A stretch of 64,000 nucleotides of DNA from CAIUKV01 sp041659105. Its GTDB lineage: Bacteria; Actinomycetota; Acidimicrobiia; IMCC26256; PALSA-555. Location of the stretch: the NCBI GenBank assembly GCA_041659105.1, contig JBAZYX010000003.1:18960-82959 (forward strand), read 5' to 3'. The notes under the pieces are model-generated. The model was not told where the DNA came from and ran no database searches. It worked only from the letters and a program-made list of their open reading frames with translations. A program made the translations under genes and the position numbers. Positions 40,431 through 48,685 of the stretch are shown here, piece by piece. Within the stretch, counting starts at the first letter, position 1. Every line of letters begins with the position of its first letter.

Positions 40431-40436
40431 AGCGGG

Positions 40437-40991
40437 CTAGAGGAAGCTCTTGGGCATCGCGAAGACGGCGCGGACCTTCGGCTCGAAGTGCTCGAGCGGC
40501 AGGGTGTCGTAGTCGGGGTCGAACGCGATCTGGTCCCAGTCGTCCGCGAAGCGCGCCGCGAGGTCGAACCAGGGCTCGCCGCGGTACTGCTCGCGTGCGT
40601 CGGCGTCGCCGCCGAAGTGCGCGTAGTAGTGCCTGCCCTGGAAGTCCTGGTGCACGCGGATGGCGTGGTACACGTCCTCGCGCACGAACGGCCGGAGCAT
40701 CTCGGCCGCGATCGCCGGGTGGTTGACGACGCTCACGTACTTCCCGAGGTCGTGACACAGCGCGGCGACCACGAGCTCGTCGTCGGCGCCCGCCCGCTCC
40801 GCGAGGGTGGCCGTCTGCAGGCAGTGCGTGAGCTGGTCGACGGCGAAGCCGAGGACCATGCCGTCGAGGTTGTGCAGCAGGGCCAGCACGTGCTCGGCGA
40901 CCTGGGGCTGCGCCTCCATGGTCTCCTTGCCGATCACGGCCCACTGCTGGGCGGTCGACTCGTCCATGCGGGTGAACGTGGAAGTCGTCAT
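40437..40991 (-). CDS. HD-domain protein (PhnZ/MIOX-like diiron type)
   Basis: 184 residues. QLTHCLQTATLAERAGADDELVVAALCHDLG carries the H...HD metal motif, and FQGRHYYAHFGGDADAREQYRGEPWFDLAARFADDWDQIAFDPDYDTLPLEHFEP is the C-terminal block typical of HD oxygenases near PhnZ and inositol oxygenase. Such enzymes use a mixed-valent di-iron site to oxidise C-H bonds; others are plain phosphohydrolases. The start is taken as ATG 40991; AACAAT lies 6 nt before it in the same GTGGAACAATG context as at 15992, so a GTG 9 codons upstream is less likely. Confidence 0.75.
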   Translation of the reverse strand: MTTSTFTRMDESTAQQWAVIGKETMEAQPQVAEHVLALLHNLDGMVLGFAVDQLTHCLQTATLAERAGADDELVVAALCHDLGKYVSVVNHPAIAAEMLRPFVREDVYHAIRVHQDFQGRHYYAHFGGDADAREQYRGEPWFDLAARFADDWDQIAFDPDYDTLPLEHFEPKVRAVFAMPKSFL

Positions 40992-41041
40992 GGGGCCATT
41001 GTTCCACGCCTCGTCCACCCCGCCCGCCGCGGTCGCCTCGG

Positions 41042-41047
41042 TACCCT
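41042..41047 (+). promoter_or_regulatory. -10 box TACCCT, leaderless
   Basis: Exactly six nt before GTG 41054 of the penicillin acylase gene. Confidence 0.55.
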
Positions 41048-41053
41048 CGCCCC

Positions 41054-43441
41054 GTGCCCGAGGAACAGCAAGCAGAACTGGAGCTCGAACCCGCCGCCCC
41101 GCCGGAGCCGGCCGCGGAGGCGGACCACCCGGAGCCGCCGCGGGACGTGCAGATCGAGATCGGAGGCCTCGACGGCCCGGTCACGATCCTGCGGGACGAG
41201 TGGGGGATCCCCCACGTGCGGGCCACCACCGGCCACGACGCCTTCCTCGGTCAGGGGTTCGTCCACGCCGAGGACCGGCTCGGCCAGCTCGAGTACGACC
41301 GGCGGCGCGCCTACGGCCGCTGGGCCGAGGTCGCAGGTCCGAGCGCGCTCGCGTTCGACGCGTTCACGCGCCGCGTCGGCATCCGCGACGGCGCGCGTCG
41401 CGAGTACGACGCCCTCTCCGACGACGCGCGGGCGGTGCTCGACGCCTACGCCGCGGGCGTGAACGCCTACCTCGCGCTCGACCGACCGCTCCCGACCGAC
41501 CTGTCGCTCGCGGGGGTCGTGCCCGAGCCGTGGCAGCCGTGGGACTGCAACGCCGTGTTCCTCGTGCGTCACGTCGCGTTCGCGAACTGGCAGAAGAAGC
41601 TCTGGCGGGCGCGGGTCGCCGAGGTGTTCGGCGCGGACGCCGCGGTGCGACTCGAGACCGACGACCGGCCCGTGCCGCTCATCGTGCCGCCCGGCGCGAC
41701 GGCCGCGCCCTACCGGCTCGACCCCGACGGGTTCGCCACGGTCACGTGGGCCCTCGCCGTGCTCCGGGCGGCCGATCCCGGACTGCTGGGTGGCGTGGCC
41801 GCGGTGCGGGGAGACCATGAAGGCGACGACGAGGGCGGCAGCAACTCGTGGGTCCTCGCGGGCAGCCGCACCGCGTCGGGGCAGCCGATCCTCGCCGGCG
41901 ACCCGCACCGCCAGGTCGAGGTGCCCGGGGTGTACGTGCAGAACCACCTCGCCTGCGACGAGTTCGACGCGCTCGGACTCGCGTTCGTCGGCGTGCCGGG
42001 CCTCCCGCACTTCGGTCACAACGCCGACGTCGCGTGGTGCGTCACCAACGCGAACGGCGACTACCAGGACCTCTACGTCGAGCGCTTTCCGTCCGACCGC
42101 GCACCCGACCGCATCGAGGTGATCGCGGTGCGCGACCGCGAGCCGGTGGAGATCGAGTGCTTCGACACCGCGAACGGCCCGGTGGTGTTCGGCGACCCGT
42201 CCACCGGTGCGGCGATCGCGATGCAGTCCACGGCACTCCTCGAGCCCAGCCCGGGTCTCGAGGTGCTCGCACCGATGCTCCAGGCGCGCAACGTCGACGA
42301 GCTGCGCGAGGTGATGCGTGCGTGGGTCGACCCGGTGAACAACCTCCTCTGCGCCGACCGCGAGGGCGCCGTCCTCTACCAGACCGTCGGCATGATCCCG
42401 GTCCGCACCCCGGTGAACGCGTGCGGGCCGGTGCCGGGCTGGACCGGAGCCCACACGTGGCAGGGGATGGTCCCCTACGAGGACCTTCCGTTCACGCGCG
42501 ACCCCGAGGGCGGCGTGATCGTCACGGCGAACCAGCGCATCGTGGGCGACGATGCCCGGTACCACCTCGGCGACGCGTACGCGCGGCCCGACCGCGCCGA
42601 GCGCATCGTGACGCGCCTCGCGGGCGTCGAGAACGCGACCGTCGCCGACATGGCCTCCATCCACCGCGACGTCGTGTCCGTGCGCGCGCCGCTGTGGGTG
42701 ACCCGCCTCACCGCGCTCACGTCGACCGACGCGCACGAGGCCGCGGCGCGCGACGTCCTGCGCGAGTGGGACGGCGAGATGCGTGCCGACTCCGCGGCGG
42801 CCGCGGTGTCCATGGCGGTGCGCGACGCCGTCTGCCGCAACCTCGTCCACGGTCCCGGCCTCGACCGGCTGCGCGCTCCCGTGCGCGACGAGCCGCCCGG
42901 CGCGTTCGTCCCGGCCACCCTGCGCCTCTGGCCCGCGGTCTCGGCGCTCCTCGCGGCCGAAGACCCGACCTTCCTGCGGCCCGGCGACACGTGGGACGAC
43001 GTCCTCGCCGACGGCATGGCCGACGGCGTCGCGATGTTGCGGACCCGCTTCGGCGACGACCCGAGCGAGTGGCGGTGGGGGGCCCTCCACCAGAGCGCCC
43101 CGAAGCACCCGCTGTCGGCTCTGCACCCCGAGTGGGAGGGGCGGCTCGACCCCGCGCCGGTGGAGATGGCGGGGGAGTGGGACACCGTGTTCGCGTCCTC
43201 GCACGCGGCCGGCCTCGGCTTCGGGGTCACCGGCGCATCGGTGGCCCGCTACGTGTTCGACCTGGCCGACTGGGACGCCGGCGGCTGGATCGTGCCCCTG
43301 GGCGCGAGCGGCGACTGCACGAGCGCCCACTTCGACGACCAGCGCGCGCAGTGGGCCGCCGGCGAGCTCGTCCCCATGCGCTACGCCTGGGAAGCCATCG
43401 AAGCCGCCGCCTCCGCCCGCACCGACCTCACCCCCGCCTGA
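41054..43441 (+). CDS. Penicillin acylase family protein (Ntn hydrolase)
   Basis: 795 residues. The maturation site is GG-SNSWVLAG with Ser263 as the new N-terminal nucleophile, followed by PILAGDPHRQVEVPGVYVQNHLAC and FGHNADVAWCVTNANGDYQDLYVE. The alpha-chain begins RDEWGIPHVRATTGHDAFLGQGFVHAEDRLGQLE and the beta-chain ends with the usual CTSAHFDDQRAQW region. There is no signal peptide, only an acidic, Pro/Glu-rich N-terminus (residues 1-35), so it may be cytoplasmic, unlike many acylases. Substrates of relatives include penicillins, N-acylhomoserine lactones and acylated amino acids. Confidence 0.88.
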   Translation: MPEEQQAELELEPAAPPEPAAEADHPEPPRDVQIEIGGLDGPVTILRDEWGIPHVRATTGHDAFLGQGFVHAEDRLGQLEYDRRRAYGRWAEVAGPSALAFDAFTRRVGIRDGARREYDALSDDARAVLDAYAAGVNAYLALDRPLPTDLSLAGVVPEPWQPWDCNAVFLVRHVAFANWQKKLWRARVAEVFGADAAVRLETDDRPVPLIVPPGATAAPYRLDPDGFATVTWALAVLRAADPGLLGGVAAVRGDHEGDDEGGSNSWVLAGSRTASGQPILAGDPHRQVEVPGVYVQNHLACDEFDALGLAFVGVPGLPHFGHNADVAWCVTNANGDYQDLYVERFPSDRAPDRIEVIAVRDREPVEIECFDTANGPVVFGDPSTGAAIAMQSTALLEPSPGLEVLAPMLQARNVDELREVMRAWVDPVNNLLCADREGAVLYQTVGMIPVRTPVNACGPVPGWTGAHTWQGMVPYEDLPFTRDPEGGVIVTANQRIVGDDARYHLGDAYARPDRAERIVTRLAGVENATVADMASIHRDVVSVRAPLWVTRLTALTSTDAHEAAARDVLREWDGEMRADSAAAAVSMAVRDAVCRNLVHGPGLDRLRAPVRDEPPGAFVPATLRLWPAVSALLAAEDPTFLRPGDTWDDVLADGMADGVAMLRTRFGDDPSEWRWGALHQSAPKHPLSALHPEWEGRLDPAPVEMAGEWDTVFASSHAAGLGFGVTGASVARYVFDLADWDAGGWIVPLGASGDCTSAHFDDQRAQWAAGELVPMRYAWEAIEAAASARTDLTPA

Positions 43442-43443
43442 GA

Positions 43444-44409
43444 TCAGCGGGCGAGGAACTCCTCGAGGAGGGCGGTGAGCTCGAGGGGGGTGTCGCCCTG
43501 GAGGCTGTGGCCGGCACCCTCCACCGCGACGACGCGCCCGGCGGGCTGGCGGCGATGGAACTCGTCCACGTGCTCGTCGGTGACCACGCTGCCCTGGGTG
43601 GTGCCCCGCAGGAGGAGCACCGGCATCGCACAGCCCTCGAGGTCCTCCCACAGCGTCGTGAAGTCGGGGACGGGCGGGTCGTCGGGCTGGACCGGCGCCC
43701 CGTCCTCCCGGAGCGCGAGCTCCATCATGCGGGGCCGCTGGTAGCGCCACACCCAGCGACCGTCGTCGCGCTGCACTGCGTTGTGCAGCACGCCGCGCCG
43801 CAGCGACGGCACCGACCGAGTCGGGTTGAACGCGATCGTGCGGTCGAGGATCTCGTCGAAGCTCTCGAAGCTCTCGGGACCCGACACGAACTGCGCGATC
43901 GGCGCCGCGCGCTCCTTGTCGACGCCGGGGGTGACGTCGACGAGCACGAGCTTGCGCACGATGTCGGGGGCGCGCCCGGCGAGGGCGATGCTGGTGAGTC
44001 CGCCGAGCGACATGCCGACGACCATCGCCGCGTCCGGCGCGAGGGCGCGGATCGCGACCTCGACGTCGGCCGCGTTCTCCCGGGGGCCGAACGGGCCGTC
44101 GTCCCGGTGGTCGGAGTGGCCGTGCCCGGGCAGGTCGACCGCGACCAGGGGGCGGCCGAGGGCCAGCGCGACGGTGTCCCAGGTGTGGGCGTTCTGCGCG
44201 CCCCCGTGGATCAGCACGATCTCGGGGGCCTCGGTGCCCCACACCAGGGCGCTCAGGCGGCGGCCGGTCCCGGGTTCGACCACCACGGACTCACGCCGGA
44301 CGGTCGGCGGTGCGTCGTACGCCAGGCCGTACTCCTGCGCGTTCTCGTGGAACAGACCGAACTCGTCGTAGTGCAGGGGCGGCGGGGTGGGGGTGGTGTC
44401 GTCGCTCAC
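43444..44409 (-). CDS. Alpha/beta hydrolase
   Basis: 321 residues. VLIHGGAQNAHTWDTVALALG is the oxyanion-hole HGG strand, VVGMSLGGLTSIAL the nucleophile elbow GxSxG, and EGAGHSLQGDTPLELTALL the catalytic His. PVLLLRGTTQGSV holds the acid region. Substrate unknown; a lipase/esterase or lactonase-type enzyme. GTG 44409 was chosen as the start of conserved sequence. Its stop lies 2 bp after the convergent acylase stop. It diverges from ctaA. Confidence 0.83.
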   Translation of the reverse strand: MSDDTTPTPPPLHYDEFGLFHENAQEYGLAYDAPPTVRRESVVVEPGTGRRLSALVWGTEAPEIVLIHGGAQNAHTWDTVALALGRPLVAVDLPGHGHSDHRDDGPFGPRENAADVEVAIRALAPDAAMVVGMSLGGLTSIALAGRAPDIVRKLVLVDVTPGVDKERAAPIAQFVSGPESFESFDEILDRTIAFNPTRSVPSLRRGVLHNAVQRDDGRWVWRYQRPRMMELALREDGAPVQPDDPPVPDFTTLWEDLEGCAMPVLLLRGTTQGSVVTDEHVDEFHRRQPAGRVVAVEGAGHSLQGDTPLELTALLEEFLAR

Positions 44410-44439
44410 GCCGGTGACGGTAACCGAGAACCCTGCGCC

Positions 44440-44445
44440 TACGCT
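44440..44445 (+). promoter_or_regulatory. -10 box TACGCT of ctaA
   Basis: Six nt before GTG 44452. Confidence 0.55.
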
Positions 44446-44451
44446 CGGGGC

Positions 44452-45399
44452 GTGCGCCGGTTCCGCCTGAGTCCAGTCGCATACCGCCGGATCACCCTGA
44501 TCGCGGCGATCCTCCTCGGGATCATCATCGTGACGGGTGCCGCGGTGCGGCTCACCGGCTCCGGGCTCGGCTGCCCCGACTGGCCCAACTGCGAGCCCGG
44601 CTCCCTGACGCCCAAGAGCGCCGACGGCGGCCACGCCATGATCGAGTTCGTCAACCGGATGTTCACCGGATTGGTCTCGGTGGCGGTGATCGTGTGCGTG
44701 CTCGGCTCGCTGATCCGTGACCCGCGCCGCAAGGACCTGATCTGGCTGTCGCTCGGTCTCGTGGCCGGCGTCATCGCCCAGGCCGTGGTGGGCGGGCTCA
44801 CCGTCATCTTCGACCTGCGCCCCGAGTTCGTGATGACGCACTTCATGCTCTCACTGGTGCTGTTGACCGACGCGATCGTCCTCTACAAGCGCGCGGGCGA
44901 GCCGCACACCAGGGCCGAGCTCGCGGTGGAGCCGCGCGTGCGCACGTTCTCCCGCGCCCTCGTGGCCTTGATCTGCGTGGTCGTGGTCACCGGCACGGTC
45001 GTCACCTCGACCGGCCCGCACGGTGGCGACCGGCACGCCAAGCGGTTCGCCTTCGACATCAGCCACGTCGCCCGCATCCACGGCATCAGCGTGATGGTCT
45101 TCCTCGCGCTCACGCTCGTGATCCTGCGGATGCTGCGCCGGACCCGGGCCTCCGAGGGCGTGCAGACACGCCTCGGCGCGGTCCTCGTCGCGGCCTGCGT
45201 CCAGGCCGCGATCGGCTACGTCCAGTACTTCAACGGCATCCCCGCGCTGCTGGTCGGCCTCCACATCGCCGGGGCGACCGCGGTGTGGACCGCGGTGATC
45301 TGGTTCTACCTCGGCCTCTTCACCCGCCCGGCCGAGGCGGCGAGCGGCGCCCCGGCACCGGCGGCGGCCACCGGATCCGGCGAGCTCCTGCCCGCCTGA
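44452..45399 (+). CDS. ctaA: Heme A synthase
   Basis: 315 residues with eight membrane spans. TGAAVRLTGSGLGCPDWPNCEPGS carries the redox Cys pair and adjacent heme region; FVNRMFTGLVSV, VMTHFMLSLVLL, ISHVARIHGISVMVF and GLHIAGATAVWTAVIW carry the four heme-ligand His. CtaA oxidises the heme O methyl group to formyl, giving heme A for cytochrome aa3 oxidase, so the cell respires aerobically. The two N-terminal Cys are the type 1 arrangement of Gram-positives. TACGCT lies 6 nt before GTG 44452. Confidence 0.92.
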   Translation: MRRFRLSPVAYRRITLIAAILLGIIIVTGAAVRLTGSGLGCPDWPNCEPGSLTPKSADGGHAMIEFVNRMFTGLVSVAVIVCVLGSLIRDPRRKDLIWLSLGLVAGVIAQAVVGGLTVIFDLRPEFVMTHFMLSLVLLTDAIVLYKRAGEPHTRAELAVEPRVRTFSRALVALICVVVVTGTVVTSTGPHGGDRHAKRFAFDISHVARIHGISVMVFLALTLVILRMLRRTRASEGVQTRLGAVLVAACVQAAIGYVQYFNGIPALLVGLHIAGATAVWTAVIWFYLGLFTRPAEAASGAPAPAAATGSGELLPA

Positions 45400-45422
45400 C
45401 CGCGCTCGCGGTACTCGGTCCC

Positions 45423-45443
45423 AAGTGACACTGAGTACCGCTT
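45423..45443. promoter_or_regulatory. Operator of the TetR-MFS operon
   Basis: Near-palindrome with left half AAGTGACACT and right half AGTACCGCTT around a central G. It ends 7 bp before a TACCCT -10 box (45451-45456). It matches the site at 50346-50366 (minus strand) at 18 or more of 21 positions. A wider pair GCGGTACTC/GAGTACCGC (45408-45441) also spans it. Confidence 0.8.
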
Positions 45444-45450
45444 TCCCGGA

Positions 45451-45456
45451 TACCCT
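45451..45456 (+). promoter_or_regulatory. -10 box TACCCT of the tetR-MFS operon
   Basis: Six nt before GTG 45463, 7 bp after the operator. Confidence 0.55.
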
Positions 45457-45462
45457 CTCGGC

Positions 45463-46065
45463 GTGACCCCCTCCGTTCCGGGCCTGCGCGAGCAGAAGAA
45501 GCAGCGGACCTCCGACCAGCTCCGCCTCGTCGCGCTCGAGCTGTTCGCCGCGCACGGGTTCGGCGCGGTGACGGTCGACGACATCGTGGTCGCGGCCGAG
45601 GTCTCCAAGACGACGTTCTACCGGTACTTCGACTCCAAGGAGGACGTGCTCATCGGGACCGCGACCGAGAAGCTCGAGCTCATGCGCTCGGCGCTGCTCA
45701 GCCGGCCCCCGACCGAGCCCGCCCTCGACGCCGTGCGCAACGCGTTCCTGTCGGTCGCCGAGCGCTACGAAGACGAGCGCGACCGCAACATGACGGTCGG
45801 CCGGATCATGCGCACCACCCCGGCGCTCGCCGCCCGCAACCTCGAGCACCAGGCCGCGTGGGAGGAGCTGCTGCGCGACTTCTTCGCCGCGCGCGACGGT
45901 GCGAGCACGCCGGGCCTCCGCCACTGCGTGCTCGCGGCCACCGTGGTGGCCTCGTTGCGCACGGCCATGGACTACTGGGTGACCGAGGACGCGGCGACCG
46001 ACCTCCCGACCGTGGTCGACGCCGCACTGCGGGTCACGGTCCACGACCTCGGGGAGACCGGGTGA
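45463..46065 (+). CDS. TetR-family repressor of a drug exporter
   Basis: 200 residues. DQLRLVALELFAAHGFGAVTVDDIVVAAEVSKTTFYRYFDSKEDVLIG is the TetR DNA-binding domain with helix-turn-helix at VVAAEVSKTTFYRYF. The ligand domain is typical of the AcrR group. Its stop overlaps the MFS start by GTGA, and the operator sits just upstream, so it regulates its own operon and very likely the second exporter, whose promoter carries the same site. Confidence 0.9.
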   Translation: MTPSVPGLREQKKQRTSDQLRLVALELFAAHGFGAVTVDDIVVAAEVSKTTFYRYFDSKEDVLIGTATEKLELMRSALLSRPPTEPALDAVRNAFLSVAERYEDERDRNMTVGRIMRTTPALAARNLEHQAAWEELLRDFFAARDGASTPGLRHCVLAATVVASLRTAMDYWVTEDAATDLPTVVDAALRVTVHDLGETG

Positions 46066-47684
46066 GCACCGAGACGGCGCTCGCGCACGGCATCGCACCC
46101 GAGGTCTACCGACGCCGCTGGTGGATCCTCTCGGTCCTCTGCCTGAGCCTGCTGATCGTGTTCGTGGGGAACTCGAGCCTCAACGTCGCGATCCCCACGC
46201 TGGCGCGTGAGCTCGGCGCGACGGAGTCGCAGCTCCAGTGGGTGGTCGCCGCGTACTCGCTCGTGTTCGCCGGCCTGCTGCTCACGTCGGGCGCGCTCGG
46301 CGACCGGTTCGGCCGCAAGGGGATCCTGCAGACGGGCCTCGTGGTCTTCCTCGTCGCCTGCGTCGCGGCCACCAAGTCCACCGAGATGTGGCATCTGATC
46401 GGGTGCCGGGCACTGATGGGGGTGGGCGCCGCGCTCATCATGCCGTCGACCCTGTCGATCCTCGTCAACGTGTTCCCGCCCCACGAGCGCACCAAGGCGA
46501 TCGCGGTGTGGGCGGCGGTCACCGGCGCCGCGGGCGCGATCGGACCGGTGGCGAGCGGCCTGCTGCTCAACCACTTCTGGTACGGGTCGATCTTCCTGAT
46601 CAACGTCCCGATCGTCGCCACCGCGCTGGTGGCCGGCGCGTTCATCGTGCCCAAGTCGCGCGATCCCGAGGAGGCCCGCCTCGACCCGCTGGGCGCGGTG
46701 CTGTCGATCGTGGGGATCGTCGCGGTCGTGTACGGCCTGATCGAGGCGCCCGAGAAGGGCTGGACCAGCTCCGTCACCCTCCTCGCCTTCGGCATCGGCT
46801 TCGTCGTGCTCTTCCTCTTCGCGCTCTGGGAGCTGCACACCGACGAGCCCATGCTCGACGTGCGCTTCTTCGAGAACCCCGCGTTCAGCACCGGCACCGC
46901 CGGCATGATCCTGATCTTCATGTCGATGTTCGGCGTGATGTTCCTGCTGACCCAGTACTTCCAGCTGATCCTGGGGTACAGCCCGCTGGGCGCCGCGATC
47001 CGGCTGCTCCCCATGGCCCCGATCATGGTGGTCGTCGCCCCACTCACGCCCCGCCTCAGCGGGCGCATCGGGGCGAACAAGACCGTGGGCCTCGGCATGC
47101 TGTTCGTCTCGACCGGCCTGCTCCTCATGCGCGGGACCGCGGTCGACACCCCGTACCCGTACATCCTCGTGTGCGTCGCCTTCACGACTGCGGGCTTCGC
47201 GCTCGCGATGTCGCCGATGACCGCGGCGATCATGTCCGCGGTCCCGCAACGGCGGGCCGGCGCGGGGTCCGCGATGAACGACGCGTCACGTGAGCTCGGT
47301 GCCGCGCTGGGAGTCGCGGTGATGGGCAGCCTCGCGGCGTCGCAGTACCGCGGCGCGGTGGGGGACATCACCGCGGAGCTCCCGCCCGCGCTGCAGGACA
47401 CGGCCCAGTCGTCGATCTCGGGGGCGCTGCGGGTGGCCGCATCGCTGCCCGGTGGGGTGGGCGACGCCGTGCGCGCCGGCGCCAGCGCCGCGTTCATCGA
47501 CGGGATCCACCTCGCCGTCACGGTCGGCGCGATGCTCGCGCTGTTCGCCGCGTTCCTCACCGTCCGCTCCCTGCCGTCGAGCTTCAGCCACGACGGCGCC
47601 ATGCACGACGGCGTCTCCGCGATGGAGGACATCGCCGAGCTCGGCCTGGGCGGCGTGCCGCCGGTGTTCGCCGACTCGGACTGA
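46062..47684 (+). CDS. DHA2-family 14-TM multidrug exporter, copy 1
   Basis: 540 residues, 14 membrane spans (EmrB/QacA type). FVGNSSLNVAIPTLARELGATESQLQWVVAAYSLVFAGLLLTSGALGDRFGRKG covers motif D and motif A, and MGVGAALIMPSTLSILVNVFPPHERTKAIAVWAA motif B; SPMTAAIMSAVPQRRAGAGSAMNDASRELGAALGVAVMG is the late-half motif. It exports cationic or lipophilic compounds with proton antiport. Coupled to its TetR gene by GTGA. It is closely paralogous to 48663-50315 across the whole length, including the C-terminal GLGGVPPVFAD tail. Confidence 0.9.
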   Translation: MSTETALAHGIAPEVYRRRWWILSVLCLSLLIVFVGNSSLNVAIPTLARELGATESQLQWVVAAYSLVFAGLLLTSGALGDRFGRKGILQTGLVVFLVACVAATKSTEMWHLIGCRALMGVGAALIMPSTLSILVNVFPPHERTKAIAVWAAVTGAAGAIGPVASGLLLNHFWYGSIFLINVPIVATALVAGAFIVPKSRDPEEARLDPLGAVLSIVGIVAVVYGLIEAPEKGWTSSVTLLAFGIGFVVLFLFALWELHTDEPMLDVRFFENPAFSTGTAGMILIFMSMFGVMFLLTQYFQLILGYSPLGAAIRLLPMAPIMVVVAPLTPRLSGRIGANKTVGLGMLFVSTGLLLMRGTAVDTPYPYILVCVAFTTAGFALAMSPMTAAIMSAVPQRRAGAGSAMNDASRELGAALGVAVMGSLAASQYRGAVGDITAELPPALQDTAQSSISGALRVAASLPGGVGDAVRAGASAAFIDGIHLAVTVGAMLALFAAFLTVRSLPSSFSHDGAMHDGVSAMEDIAELGLGGVPPVFADSD

Positions 47685-47716
47685 GCGCGGCGCTGCGCGT
47701 GTGCGAGGCTGCGCCG

Positions 47717-47800
47717 ATGCGCACCCCCCATGACGTCGACAGCACAGAGTCCCTGGTCATCGAGGCCCAGGACGCCGAGCTCACCCGCGCGGCCAAGTAG
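47717..47800 (+). CDS. Possible 27-residue small ORF
   Basis: ATG 47717 to TAG 47800 encodes a short acidic helix-like peptide (DVDSTESLVIEAQDAEL...) immediately before the nuclease gene. No strong ribosome site. The 128-bp gap after the exporter otherwise holds only GC-rich sequence. Could be a leader or a chance frame. Confidence 0.25.
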   Translation: MRTPHDVDSTESLVIEAQDAELTRAAK

Positions 47801-47812
47801 GCAGTGCGCAGC

Positions 47813-48685
47813 ATGCAGGTCCACCTGGTCGACGGCACCTATGAGCTGTTCCGCCACTACTACGCCAGGCCGGAGCACATCGACGGCGACGGGATCGACG
47901 TCGGGGCGGTGCGCGGCGTGCTCATGTCGGTGCTGGACCTCCTCGAGGGCGGGGCCACGCACATCGGCGTCGCGACCGACCATGTGATCGAGTCGTTCCG
48001 CAACGACCTCTGGATCGGCTACAAGACCGGCGGTGGGATCGACCCGCTGCTGTTCGCCCAGTTCCCGATCCTCGAGGACGCACTGCGCGCGCTGGGTGTG
48101 GCGGTGTGGCCCGAAGTGGAGCTGGAGGCCGACGACGCGCTCGCCTCGGCGTGCGCGGTCGCGGTGGCCGACGAACGGGTCGACCTCGTGCTCATCTGCA
48201 CGCCCGACAAGGACCTCGCGCAGTGCGTGCAGGACCCGGTGGTGGTGCAGTGGGACCGCCGCCAGGACCTGCGCTACGACGAGGCCGGCGTGCGCGCGAA
48301 GTTCGGTGTGCCGCCCGCGTCGATCCCCGACTGGCTCGCGCTCGTGGGCGACAGCGCCGACGGGTTCCCCGGGCTCCCCGGCTGGGGCGCGAAGTCCGCC
48401 GCCGCGGTGCTCGCCCGGTACGGCTCGATCGACGCGATCCCCGAGCCGCCGTGGGACGTGACGGTGCGGGGAGCGGCGAAGCTCGCGGCCACGCTGGCCG
48501 AGGCCCGTGCCGCGGCCGAGCTGTTCCGGGTGCTCGCCACCCTGCGCACCGACGCCGACGTGGGCGACGTCGACGACTGGCGCTGGACGGGGCCGACCCC
48601 CGAGCTCGCGGCGTGGGCCGACCGGCTCGGCTCGGCCCGCCTGGCCCAGCGGGCCGACGCGCTCAGCCGCGCACGCTCGGGCTGA
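47813..48685 (+). CDS. 5'-3' exonuclease (flap endonuclease-like)
   Basis: 290 residues with the FEN/Pol I N-terminal nuclease fold. HLVDGTYELFRHYY holds the first metal Asp, VELEADDALASACAVAVAD and LICTPDKDLAQCV the metal carboxylates, and GVPPASIPDWLALVGDSADGFPGLPGWGAKSAAAVLARYGSI the helix-hairpin-helix DNA-binding region. It is a stand-alone nuclease for RNA-primer or flap removal. ATG 47813 is used; GTG 47804 is possible. Its last 23 bp overlap the end of the convergent exporter gene. Confidence 0.86.
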   Translation: MQVHLVDGTYELFRHYYARPEHIDGDGIDVGAVRGVLMSVLDLLEGGATHIGVATDHVIESFRNDLWIGYKTGGGIDPLLFAQFPILEDALRALGVAVWPEVELEADDALASACAVAVADERVDLVLICTPDKDLAQCVQDPVVVQWDRRQDLRYDEAGVRAKFGVPPASIPDWLALVGDSADGFPGLPGWGAKSAAAVLARYGSIDAIPEPPWDVTVRGAAKLAATLAEARAAAELFRVLATLRTDADVGDVDDWRWTGPTPELAAWADRLGSARLAQRADALSRARSG

